Source of the DNA: Anopheles merus
Lineage: Eukaryota; Arthropoda; Insecta; Diptera; Culicidae
Reading direction: 5' to 3'
DNA length: 64,000 nt
NCBI RefSeq assembly: GCF_017562075.2
Contig: NC_054083.1
Location: 33,220,755-33,284,754 of the forward strand
Shown here: piece after piece, positions 32,654 through 43,678 of the stretch
How positions within the stretch are numbered: position 1 is the first letter of the stretch
Layout of the letters: each line of letters starts with the position of its first letter
The notes under the pieces: generated by a model
Databases searched by the model: none
What the model saw: only the letters and a program-made list of their open reading frames with translations
Told to the model about the DNA's origin: nothing
Translations under genes and position numbers: made by a program

Positions 32654-34064
32654 GTACACAAACTAAAACACACACGCACTCACACACACATAAACACACA
32701 AAAGGCTCTGCTCTTAAGTAATACAACAACCCCCATGCTAGAGTTTAACCCCCGTTTTGTTTCTTTTCGCGGGTGTGCGGTGCCACCGGAAACAAGCACC
32801 CAAACCTATTGGAAATGGCAAGCCGAACGACGTTCGTGCGGTAAACAAAACACATACACACCTTTCGCTCAATAGCGCGAGCATCCAACTCTGCTACCCT
32901 TCGACCCCCGCGGCCAAACTCATCACAATTTTACGGTGCATTTCGGCTTGCCGCAGTTCCGCCGGAACCATCTTCGCAGGGTGTGCGTGTGTGTGTCTCT
33001 GTGTGGGCATTCTCTTTGCTAGCACCCCCCCTAGCCCCGACATGCATTACGCCAGCTTATATTTTTTGGATAGTGTCTCTTCTACAAACCCATGGTGGTA
33101 TATGGAATTGCTTTCTTTTGTTGAACAACCAAGTTGTGCGGAGCAGTTTCCGCGGCCGAGAAAAATGTATGATCGAAAGTATGGTGACATTTTAAGAATT
33201 AAAAACTAATTGAACCATCTCCTCCGTCCGTCATGTGACGCACGCGTGCTTTGAGGTAGGTTAACTGTAAAGGCATTGAGAATTTCATTTCCTTTCCACA
33301 ATGTGTGCATAATGAGAAACGGATTTCGTTGGACCTTGAACTTCGAGTGAACTTTGTTTGCGAAGGCAAAGCAAACCAGCAACCCACAGCGCATCATCCA
33401 ATTAGCAAACAAGCCAAACCTTTTGTTTGATCAGGCATGGAACGCTTCTTATTTACACAGGAATTAAATACTTTGTTGTGGACTACCACAAATGTGAGAA
33501 ATTATGGACTTTTTGGATTCTGTTTCATTGCACAAAGGTGCACGAAAGTATGAAACAAATGGGCGGAATCCACATTGCGCGGAAAAGTTAGGTTAAGTGA
33601 TGAGTCAGAAGAAGCGCATTTTGGACAATTGAGACGCCTCTGCGTATGTGCATCTGAAACATTACTAAACAAATGCATAAAATACAAGTTAAACAAATAA
33701 AAATAAAGAGCAGAATGGCGGAAAATGCAATAAATCGTCCCATTGCAGGCTCCCCGCATTGTGCTTCGGAACAGCGCACCATCTGTCAACTTGCAAATGG
33801 AGGTTATGTACACCCGGCAATCAATAATGCTAAAAATAGTTGAGCAGCGTTCTTTTTCCATTGCCGCTTCGTCGCTGGCCAAAAGAAAGTGGGCTGCAGT
33901 TCTATCGGGCAGTCGGAAATGCGGTTAACCACAAGCGACGCAAAAGGCACATACCTCTCCCTGATAAGAAACCATAAACATTATATGGGGCACGCTAGCG
34001 CCTGATTGTTTTGATTGCTACGGATATACGCACATCGATGGCGCATGGGAGAACAACATGTGGC

Positions 34065-34097
<33 letters not shown>

Positions 34098-35177
34098 AGC
34101 ATTACTTCCGCATTGGGAGGCTACTGCGCGCGCTTGTTTTGGCTGGAAAATTAAGGACCACATGGTCAGGGGCCAATATCGATCCTGCCGATCCATAGCA
34201 AGTACATTGAGGATGCACTCAATTATATATAATTTCATGATTTAAGGATTTTAAGGATGTATTACAATTATGAAAATCAGACTCTTTTCGTCCTGCATGT
34301 TTCCCCTCATACCCCTAAAAGTAAAGATAAAAGGTCATCAACAAGCAATTAGAAAAAAAAGGAGGCAACTATCGAACTCTTGTCCGCTCGCAATCTCCAC
34401 CGTTTTATTTACAGTCAAATTGGTCGTCTCTCGATTTCTGCATTGCTCTCGAAGATTTATTGTGGCATATATGTCCTAAGAATGTGTGTGTGTGTGGGGA
34501 ACCTTTTTTATACGCTTCTCTAGAACGAACCTACTACAGAGTAATTGCCAAACGTGAAGGTAAGAGTTTTTCTTTGTTGTTGTTTAAATCCTGGTAGCTG
34601 GTGACTGTTATCAGTTATGTTGGTATGCACACTTCCTGCTTCCTCTTTTTTATGCTTTTGTGCGTGCACACGCACACACCCATTCTCTATCCTATACACC
34701 TCCCTCTCGTTTGGAGCTCTGACTCCGACTTTCTAAGACTGTCATGCTAGTAGTAGTATCGAGTAGTAGTAGTAGTTATCAAAAAACGAGTTGAAATGTA
34801 ACAAAACTGTGTATCGATTAACATTGAGGATACATACCCACACAAACACCTACCCACGCACACACACGCACTCACACAGAGCTAAAGTAAATAGTCCTTC
34901 TATACATCCTACATTATCCTTTATAATATTGAATATGTGTGCGCGCGCGTGTATGTGTGTGTGCATTTCAAATTTCTCCTATCCTGTAGTGCCAGGCCAG
35001 CACCACACCACGGTCTGCTCGAGACGGCGATCAACTTCTTGCAAGACACTGCTCCCCCTGCCACTGGTTCTGGCTAAGCGGCGATGATGATGGCGATGGT
35101 TGTTTGATTCTGACGATGACGACATGGACGACATTGATGCTGTTGGTTCCAACCGACATGTGCACCAGCATGGACCG
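32654..35177. other. 3' UTR of bicaudal followed by intergenic DNA
   Basis: The first about 550 bp are probably bicaudal 3' UTR. Beyond that I see only AT-rich sequence, a GT microsatellite at 34070-34098, AGT triplet runs near 34746-34776 and CA/GT runs near 34840-34965. The last part should be eIF3j 3' UTR. No coding exon or RNA gene recognised. Confidence 0.5.
34070..34098. repeat. (TG)n microsatellite
   Basis: About 14 uninterrupted TG units in intergenic DNA. Confidence 0.95.
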
Positions 35178-36666
35178 TTACATAAAATCATCGTAATCGT
35201 CGTAATCATCATACTTGGTTTCATACTCGTTCAAAGTAGTCTTAGAAAAGGAGGTGAAAGCACAAGAAATTGAGTTTAGCATATTGGTGCCAGCGTTTTT
35301 CGTGCTCTACTACTTTTATATACTCACATTTTCACCCTCGACACGCAGCTTCGCTTTCACCTTGATGCCTTTGGTCTTCTTTGGCTTGTCACCTTTCTCG
35401 ACCTTCTGCTTTTCCAAGTACAAGTTGTCTAGGGTGGTTTTAGCTTTCCGAATGTTATTGGACGACACTGCGGGTAAGAGAGCATACGGGTTAGATTGTT
35501 AGCATGCTAGAGATGCCACCACGGGCAATACTTACGGCTGGCAAACAGTTTCAGCAGCAGTTCTTCCAAAAAGCCTTGATATTCCGTACTCGCACGGTAG
35601 TTGGCCAGCTTTTTGCTTATCGCTTCGGCCAGTTCGGTAAACTCCTCCTTCGTGGTCGGATGCATTCCATCGATACCGTTGCCCGTGGACATTGGTGTGA
35701 TGCCTAGCGTTTCCATGGCCGTTTTCAGGTCATTTTCTTCCTGCAGCTTCTGCAGCCTTCGCTTTTCGGCCAGTTGCTGTTCCGGCGTCATGTTCGCAAA
35801 CTCTTCCTCCTCCCGCTGGAGTCGTTCCAGGTCCTCTTTTTTGAGTTTCTAAAAGCAAAACAAACCAACACGCACACACAACATAACCGGTTAGAGGAGT
35901 TTGAATGGAGCGGGAGTTGCGTTTTCTGGAACCTTCTGTTGGGCAGCTTTCTTAGGTTTGGCATTTTTCGTAGGTGTATCTTCCTGTTTGGGTGCATCCT
36001 TTTTCTCCTCCTCCTCGTCATCATCCTCCCAGTTGTCCTGTAAGACAAATTGCACAGAACAAAAGAAAGAAAGAAATCTTTAGTCAAATCTGCAGGCGGG
36101 CAAATTTCCCGCAATGCATTCGTCGCTGCTGACGTGCGCTATTGTGCAGTTTTTGCTACGGGTGGGGGTAATCACGTCGTTGACTCCAACCACACACATG
36201 CACACACTCTGGAACTGGAACACATTCCCAAACCACCACTTTCTACCCTCCAAACCAGCAGTGCTTGTGTGCACACGCAGGCACGTTCCCTCCCGCTCGA
36301 TCGGCACATACCTTTACATCGTCCTCGTCCTCGCCAGCCCACTTGTTCACGTCGGCCTTGGCAAACAGCTGCTCGGCCTTCTGTTCGGCCAGTGCTTCTG
36401 CAAAGATGCATCGTAAACGGTGTTACGTTAGCGAGAGCTAAATTATTTATAGTCCTTCCACCCACAGTGCACAGTGCATTGTGTCTGGTGTGCACTGTGT
36501 GGATGTGGGGTGCCCCATTTTCAAACACTGCTTCCGTCCCACGGGTCGGAATGTCCTGGTGTATTATCACACCGTGTCACCGTGGCACTAGCGAATGCAC
36601 CGAAACCCATGGAAGATGTGGCCACCTGGGTTGCACCGATCACCACTTACCCCAATCGTCCTCCAT
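35178..36666 (-). CDS. eIF3j: Translation initiation factor eIF3 subunit J
   Basis: Loosely bound eIF3 subunit that occupies the 40S decoding centre and tunes mRNA and ternary-complex binding. Exons 36666..36651, 36397..36312, 36037..35933, 35848..35536, 35467..35328 and 35240..35178 give 240 residues (Drosophila about 236). Family marks: MEDDWE start, KWAGEDEDDVKDNWEDDDEE, NMTPEQQLAEKRRLQKLQEE, a helical core, and the acidic aromatic C-terminus DDYDDYDDFM that ends eIF3j proteins. The first coding exon is only 16 nt. The exon 3 donor reads AAG|GTTCCA, a poor match; I chose it because a stop follows shortly in the intron and the join to KLKKEDLERL keeps phase. It is divergent from RpL29, 663 bp between start codons. 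Confidence 0.93.
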
Positions 36667-37328
36667 CGTGCAAAAGCGCTTAGAAAGTCGTCTTTTGGCA
36701 ACGTTTCACCTTCCGCCAGTGGATTGTTGTATCTTTTCCTTTCGAGAAAACCCTTCTCCAAGCTGAGCAAACGTCGTGGATAACTTTTGCCTTTCTTTTT
36801 CGACGTTTCGTGTATTTTTTCTTCTCTTGTCGTCTTGACAGTTCTCGAAGGAGACAGAACACATGAGTCTGCAATGATGTCGTCGATGATCGCGTGGTGT
36901 ACAAACGTTAATTTGGTTGAATGATATTTTAAAATAAATAGAACTAATCGCTTGTGTTTACAGCAAACCAGCAACAATTTATTATTGTTTCTCGTTCGAG
37001 AACACAATTTGTAGATAGATTTCTTTTTCATAGCCAATTATAAAATGAAAAACTTTTGTCATCCAAGCGAGCAAAGATGAGCGCAACCTCTTTTTATACC
37101 AGTTTTTGACGCGCGGATTGACAGTTCTGCTTCCGTGAGCAGAAATCCCAAATGTCAAAGCAATTCTGTTCTCTTTCCGGTTGCCAACTTTCGCTTGGAA
37201 GGTTGTTTTTGGTATCATCAAAAAGAATTTTCTGATTCAGGTGTGTTTCTTAGTGCTTTAATGTTTCTGCTAATTGCTCACTAATAGTTCGTTGTTTCTT
37301 TATAGCTGTAAGCGAAAAGTCAGCCAAG
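36667..37328. promoter_or_regulatory. Divergent promoter region of eIF3j and RpL29
   Basis: Holds both promoters and 5' UTRs. A TTCTCTTTCC pyrimidine stretch at about 37169-37178 resembles a 5' TOP start, as expected of a ribosomal protein mRNA. An untranslated intron at 37241-37305 (CAG|GTGTGT donor, TTTATAG acceptor) is plausible. Both translation genes may be co-regulated from here. Inferred from sequence pattern only. Confidence 0.45.
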
Positions 37329-37763
37329 ATGGCCAAGTCCAAGAATCACACCAATCACAATCAGAGTGAGTGCAATGCCGCCGGATGTTCGGTGCGCTTG
37401 TCGGCAGTATGCCAAATGGAGGTGCCACTTACCTTTCTGTAATACTAATATCCTGTTACTGTTTCTGTTTTATTGCAGACCAAAAGGCTCACAAGAACGG
37501 TATCAAGAAGCCCAAGCGCAAGCGTAATGAGTCCAAGCGCGGTGTAAGTAGTCCCCTTGCACCGGAAGATCTAGCGAAATGACTCGCCTCGGTGTCCAAT
37601 TGACATTGCTTATTTCCTTGCATCCACATTACAGATGTGCCAGAAGTTCCTGCGCAACCTGCGGTACTCGAAGAAGGGTAACGTTTCGCACGAGGAGTCG
37701 CTGAAGCGCGCTGAGGAGCGTAAGGCAAAGTACGCCGGACAGCCCGCCCCGGTGAAGCTGTAA
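37329..37763 (+). CDS. RpL29: 60S ribosomal protein L29 (eL29)
   Basis: Small basic protein of the large ribosomal subunit. Exons 37329..37365, 37479..37543 and 37635..37763 join to 76 residues, the same length as the Drosophila protein. The start MAKSKNHTNHNQNQKAHKNG and the following IKKPKRKRNESKRGMCQKF are diagnostic of eL29. Introns are 113 and 91 bp with strong consensus ends; I looked for snoRNA C/D boxes in them and found none. AATAAA at 37854-37859 lies 90 bp past the stop. It converges on TRAIP. Confidence 0.97.
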
Positions 37764-37853
37764 ACACCTTCCCCCCCACAGTACGGTGCCGTGCATTCCG
37801 TACATATTTTCCATAACCGTGCTCGCGACATGTGAACCGTGCGATTGTGGGTG

Positions 37854-37893
37854 AATAAAAAAGCTACGTTAAAAGTATAACAAATAGTTTATT
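37854..37893. terminator. Paired poly(A) signals of convergent RpL29 and TRAIP
   Basis: AATAAA on the plus strand at 37854-37859 (RpL29) and on the minus strand at 37893..37888 (TRAIP) lie within 40 bp. The two transcripts probably overlap at their 3' ends. Confidence 0.7.
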
Positions 37894-37955
37894 ACAAATG
37901 ACTCGCAGCAAAACCCGCCCGGCGATAGAGGCTGGTAGAGTATCAGCTGCTCCTC

Positions 37956-39376
37956 TCACTCAATGATATCATCTACATCTAGATCGAATATTGCGTTTAA
38001 ATCACCCGTCTTGACGCTGCTGCTCACCGTGGAAGGATGTCTGGTAAGCTTGCCCGACTTCAGCCGGGCAGTAACGGTGGCGGAAGTCAGCTTGTAGCGT
38101 GGTCCTGCCAGCGGTTCTGTGCTTTCAGCCTCTTCATGCTCCTTCCTTTCGCTGTGGTTTTCGTTATGTACAGGCCGGGAGACGGTGGGTTTCGTGGTAA
38201 ACCCGGACACCGTTGCCGTTAGCCTGGGATTGGAAAAGATGGAATATTTGGAGGACAGACTTACGCCCGGCTTTGGCTTCGGCTCCGCAGCGACACTGGC
38301 CGCGGACTGGGGGTTTGCACTTAAGCCTCCGCGCATGAGTGGCGCCAGCCCGATGCTGCTCGTCTTGACCCGTAGGTACGGTGAGTTAGAGTTGACTATT
38401 TTCCGCACCTTCTCCGACAAGGGCGTGCTACTGTTGAGATCCTGCATTGGACGCTTCCGGCCGACGGTTGGCCGCTGATCTGGCGTGTTCGGTACGCAAC
38501 CGTCCGGAGAACCGATGCTCTCCTCGGTCGACGTGTTGGTGGACGCTTCCTTTGCCTTCTGCTTCAGCAGTTGCTCCAGCCGGTAGATTTCACTATCGCA
38601 CGTGGACAGGTTGTCTTCGAGCGTTTTTCGCTTTCTCCGCTCCTCGACAAGCTCGTTCTGCAGACGCTTCAGCCGGTCGGATTGCTCCTTTCGCTTGATC
38701 TCTTGCGCCTGTAGCTCACGTTTCAGTGCAGTGGCCAGTGCGATCACCGCCTGGCGGCTCATATCGCTTGTCAGCATCTGTTCCACCTCTTGTGCGGTCG
38801 CTTCTATCGCTTGCTTTACCACCGCGTACGATTGTAGCTTCGTTTTCACGCTCTCCAGCTCTTCCTGCACCTTGCCCAGCATTTTCCGATCGCCCCTCAA
38901 CATATCCGTCTCGTGCTTGAGCGCAAACAGGGCCGTGTTCTTGGTGCGCAACTCCTCCTCCAGGCCCAGCAATGTTTTCCTCATCTTTTTCTGCTCCCCC
39001 TTATGTTCCGTCACTTTTTCCTCAAACGTTTTCAGCTGTTTTTGCTGCTCGCGCACCTTCAGCGTAAGATTGTCCAACTTTTCGAACAGTGCAGCATTGT
39101 CCTCGGTGGTGTCGAGGCTCGTCGTCACGTTGAAGTACACTTTGACCAGCCTTGCTTCGGTGCAACGATTGCGGCATTGGGGGCAGGTTTTGGAGCTACA
39201 AGTAATTGATTGGATTTAGAAAACAGCGGTCTGAGGCAGAGCAGCTTGTGATCTGTGTCTTACCGTTCCAGCCATTGCAGCAGGCACAGGTGGTGAAACA
39301 TGTGGCCACATGGTGTTATGTCTACTTCGGCCGAAGGTACAAATAAATCCGAACAAATAGGACAAGCTAAATGCAT
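37956..39376 (-). CDS. nopo: TRAIP/NOPO RING E3 ubiquitin ligase
   Basis: RING ligase of the TRAIP family, which unloads the CMG helicase at converged or stalled replisomes; Drosophila nopo (no poles) is needed for genome integrity in early embryos. Exons 39376..39264 and 39195..37956 give 450 residues (human 469). The RING-H2 finger has all eight ligands: C5, C8, C23, H25, H28, C31, C42 and C45. A long coiled coil spans about 58-250 (KLDNLTLKVREQQKQLK, EVEQMLTSDMSRQAVI), the TRAIP signature region. The C-terminal third is basic and Ser/Thr-rich and ends in an acidic FDLDVDDIIE. I see no canonical PIP box at the end. RpL29 converges from the other side. Confidence 0.92.
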
Positions 39377-41005
39377 ACTAATGGTATTATTTCTCAGTAA
39401 AAATAAGTAAACAAGATAAAGTTAAAAAACGCGCGCGCGCGCGTCCGTCTCTCAACAAAACAGTCTTGCTTCTAGATGTTCTTCTTCGCTTTGTTGTTCA
39501 GCTCAGCTGATGTGAGATGCAACACAATAGCCTTCTACAATCGATTACAGGAACCAGCGGCTGTTTGTTTGTAATGAAAATCATTCTGTATGTGATGACA
39601 TGCGTTTTACTTTAATTTATTTGCCTTGTATAGAGTAATTAAATAGAAAATATCGTAATTATTCGTGAAAATTCAATGTTTTCGAAAACTGCTGTTTTGA
39701 TTTTGAAATGTTGAAATGTCAGTGTGTATTTACAGGAGAGAATTGTATACTTCATAGTAAAGCAAGGCAGAAAACAAACACACACACACACACTTTCAAC
39801 TGATTGCAGAGTGGTGCCGATTTTGGAAATGTAGTAAATTCGGGAGCTTTGCTCAACTCCAATTTAATCAAGTGTTTGTAGAATGCGTTCTGTATGATAA
39901 TGTGATTCAAGCTTGTTTACAAATGGGTGGTTAAGAGACTTCCTGTCGGGCTACACATTCTTCACATCCAACGAACATTCGATAGCCCGCGATAAATGAG
40001 GTATCTTTTTGGTAGAGCAACAAAAGCTAGACTAATGAAGTTAAATTTTGTTATATTAAGTTAAGTAATTTATGTGCAGTGGTGGGTGATGTTCAATATT
40101 GAAATGGATTGAAGATCAACAAGCGTTTTTATGTACATTTCATCGAATCGCTACCACATTGCCACATTGTTTTTCCTGATCAAGCCATGAGTAAATTCTA
40201 TATCCTTCAAGATATGCTCCTTAAGATACTGACAACAAGATATCAGCAGGTTGTTTTCACATTATTAAAGATAGCCTGTGATTTTAGGAGTGCTTTGAGT
40301 TCCATGCGGGCTAGGAAGGACGAAGAAGCCAAATCCTTTTTCCTAACTTTAATGCCCGATCTATCAACGGTCGAGGGAAATGGCTACAAAAGTGTGGTCG
40401 CTTATCCGTATGTTAAACCCCCTCCTTAGATCGGATTTTTTTTTAGCAGGTCTACTAACAACTCTTTGCCTCAATAACTCGTTCCCTGAGATTATGATCT
40501 TCTCTATATTTCAATTCCCGAATTATATCTCACCATTACACTATACGGGACAGTATCCTGAAGGATGTGTTTATGACTTAAAATGCTCATATGTTAGTGA
40601 AGTTCATTCGAGGACTATTCCTCCTTGCAAATTTTAGTAGTCCTCCGATAAATGAAGACGGCATGAAAATCTGGAGATAGGGAACGAATAAATTATTTAA
40701 TTTCGGATTGCTATTGATCAGTAAGATCGTCTGAAAAAGTCGTACATACAATTACTTTATTTAAAATTAAATAACCGTCGAAAGTTAAAAAATAACTGTT
40801 ATACATTCATGAATGTTATCAAATGGTACGTAAACAAACAAAACAGTGGTGCGATTTCACGCGCAGAATACACACAATAGAAATATGTAACTTTTAAATT
40901 CACATAAGGTGTAACCGTGTTAAGCAATACACGCCAATAGACACGCTGAGATCAAATTCTTAGTATGTTCATGCGATGACTGCAATAATTGCCACCGCAA
41001 TCGTT
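39377..41005. other. Intergenic spacer between TRAIP and glutaminyl cyclase
   Basis: No supported coding exon; predicted frames are short and AT-biased. A (CG)7 run at 39430-39443 lies about 55 bp upstream of the TRAIP start. A minus-strand AATAAA at 40761..40756 may end the glutaminyl cyclase transcript about 245 nt past its stop. Confidence 0.55.
39430..39443. repeat. (CG)7 run next to the TRAIP start
   Basis: Alternating CG over 14 bp, a potential Z-DNA former, in the probable 5' UTR or core promoter of TRAIP. Unusual because CG dinucleotide arrays are rare here. Confidence 0.9.
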
Positions 41006-43678
41006 TTACTGCAAGCATGTCTGCACGGGTCGTCCATATTTGCTATTGCAGAACGTTAAATGCTCCAGCGTAAATATCCGCAACACGGCGTTGATGTTCT
41101 TGATAGTCGGTCGACTGAGGTTGGCTTCGTTGTCTTCCGGCTTGTGCCAATGTTTCGGGAATGGGACCGGAATTAAGTGTAGCACTGGAATATCTGGAGG
41201 AGAGGGGCAGTAGTTTTAAATATTTTAAAAAAACTCTGAAGAAAATCTGTAGAGTTTAAACTTACTTCTCTTCAAGAACGGCAGATGATCGTCCTCGATC
41301 CGATTGTACAGGGTTTGATCGAGAAACATGGGTCCACTCTTGGGATCCTTCACCAGCAGCTTATTCTCACGCAGGCTGTTTTCGATTTTGCTCAACCGCC
41401 GGTGGTAGTTACGTGTGTTGGGGAAGAAGTTGTAGAACTTGGGATCCTCACTGCCGATCAGATCGAGCAGGACCAGCAGCTGAACGCGATCAATCTCACG
41501 CATCGATTTTCCCAGCGCTTTCGACACGTACGGTGCCGTGGTCCACTTGGTCGCCAAATGCTTCGAGCCGTACAGTGAATCCGTTGCGGACCACTTCCGG
41601 AACGCTTCCTCACCATCGAAGAACAGCAGCATCAGGCTGAGGTCCGTATTGTTGCGCAACAGCTTCAGCGCGGATTCGGTCGTTTTGGCCAGATTCAGCA
41701 TCATCGCACAGGGAACGGCCGAATCGACCGCACCGACGAACGCGTGCTCGCGGAAGTATTTGCTATCGTAGTGACAGGCCAGGGCAAGGTATTTGTCGGC
41801 CGCCGGATTTAGCTTGGCCACGATGTTGGTAAACTTGAGCATGCCAAAGTGCGGTGCCTTCTGGTTGAACTCGTCCAGCTCGACGGTGAAACCGAGCGTT
41901 TTCAGCTCCTTGATGATGCTCCGCTTGACCTCGCTGTGTGTGGCGGTGCCTACGATTCGTGGCTTGAGGATGCTTTTGAGCATGCTGTCGAAATGCGATT
42001 CGTTCGTGCGGGTCGACACTATTCTCATCTGCTCGAGGGTCAGCTGGGCCGTGGTCTGTAAAGTAGGAAAAACGATGATTTAGAGATAAAAACAACAAAA
42101 TAATTAGAAGAAAATTAGAGATAGGTTCACGTTTCGCAAGAGTAAGTGATGCGAGGCTGCTCGTGGAATGTATTATAGACGGGAAACGTGCATGCATTTA
42201 ATGGACAACTTGTTGCACCAGAAAGGCCGGGCTACATTGATCGTACTCCGTGGTGTAATTTTTATATTCACTAGCGCATCTGGCGGCGGCTGACCGAAGC
42301 ATTTTGCCAAACAATTTGGAGCCGTTCCAGAAAATATGTTATTTTTCCATGTTTTTCACTTTAACTGGACTGAGAAAGCTTTGTAATTGATACATAAACA
42401 TGTTGTGCAAGTATTTCAGCCATTTTCGCGTCAAAAAACGATGAAAAAACTACTTAATTTTGAGATCCGGCATGACCATTCCCTCGATGACCAAAAAAAG
42501 CTTCCACCAGTCGCCGCCAGATGCGCTAGTGAAAATCGAAATTACACTTGCGAGTACGGACAATGTCCCCCGGCCTTAACAATATGATACCGCTCGGTTG
42601 AAAGTACATTGAACTCGGCACTTGGTACATTCATGTGCCAAACAATTGGATGCAATGGGGGAGGGGTTTTGCATATTTTCGTTTGCATTCTATGCTAATC
42701 ATTCGCTCAGCAGTAGGAAATTGCATCGTGATTCTGCTTTCACTTGCGAAAGAAAATTAAAATATTTATTATTTAAATCGCTAGAATGATCTATTTTAAT
42801 CTTTATTTTATATAAATACACTTTTAAAAGTTGCTAAAATATGATACAGCAACTTGTTTTACTATTGATGCAAAACAAGTCAAAAGGATCGATCCGGTTG
42901 CGAAGAGCAAGGACTGTTTTATCCAATACAGTTAAAAGCATACCCACCAGCAAAACAAAACCACCCCCAACGGGGAGCCTTAATGATAATGTATGCTCGT
43001 GCTGCTACGTGTGTGGGTGGGCTGCTGCACAAAAACGTTTGTGTATGTGCTTATCAGCTCCAGGCAAAAGCTTCACCGGTAGTTTCCTTTTTTCTTGTGC
43101 GAAGCAAGTGAAAGGGAATAAAATGTATTCTGTAATATGATTAGTTTAAAATGGCTTTAAACTCCATTTTAAGCTTAAAAGGAGATTGTAAATTCTGTAC
43201 TATTTTATATGTTATCTAAGTATTATTATTAAATTTGTTTATTTTAAATATTTTATATAATCATAAGATAAGAGATTGCGAGATTTAGCGTCATCGCTTT
43301 TCACCGCCATGTTCAAATTTCTGAATGAGACTTGGCCTGGCTTTTCATTTATGTTTAAACAATGTAAGGCTTTTGCCGTTTGTTAATTTAATCTAAAAGG
43401 CAAAAGTTTTAAAATGTTGAAGTAGAAAAGTAACAACAAAGCATTTCATTTTAATTGATAGCGGTCACAGTTGATTTCATCCCTTCGCGTTAGCTACCAT
43501 GTGTTGAAAGTGAAACGGATCTCATGGCACACTGTGAGCAACGGACGGGCTTGGCTGAAATCTCCCACCAAACAATCAATCGGCACACGATTCCTACCTG
43601 TTGCATTGGCAATACTGTGAAGGTCACTAGAAGGCAGGAAACGAATCGTAGACACCACATTCCGCTGCTGGTGAACAT
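41006..43678 (-). CDS. QPCT: Glutaminyl-peptide cyclotransferase (glutaminyl cyclase)
   Basis: Zinc enzyme that turns N-terminal Gln into pyroglutamate on secreted peptides and hormones. Exons 43678..43598, 42055..41266 and 41193..41006 join in frame to 352 residues (insect QC/isoQC are about 340-354). Exon 1 is a signal peptide (MWCLRFVSCLLVTFTVLPMQ, preceded by MFTSSG), so the enzyme is secreted or lumenal. The single zinc site is intact: D124 in ALACHYDSKYF, E177 in LLFFDGEEAF, and H307 in PVPFPKHWHKPEDNEANL. Other marks are PRIVGT, FVGAVDSAVPCAM and DHLPFLKR. The first exon was found by looking for a phase-0 signal-peptide exon upstream; this adds a 1.54-kb intron that contains a MITE. 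I cannot tell QC from isoQC with certainty. Confidence 0.88.
42235..42576. mobile_element. About 340-bp MITE in the first intron of glutaminyl cyclase
   Basis: The inverted ends extend about 65 bp with scattered mismatches, starting GGCCGGG; a well conserved inner core is CACTAGCGCATCTGGCGGCG, present complemented near 42511-42533. It is non-coding. No clear target duplication was seen, so family assignment is open. Confidence 0.65.

Noticed and set aside
36050..36766. 238-codon plus-strand frame over eIF3j
   Set aside because: Lies antisense to eIF3j exons and introns, with low-complexity His/Pro content and no family similarity.
37366..37634. snoRNA genes in RpL29 introns
   Set aside because: Ribosomal protein introns often host them, but neither intron shows C/D box motifs or an H/ACA hairpin-hinge pattern, and both are short.
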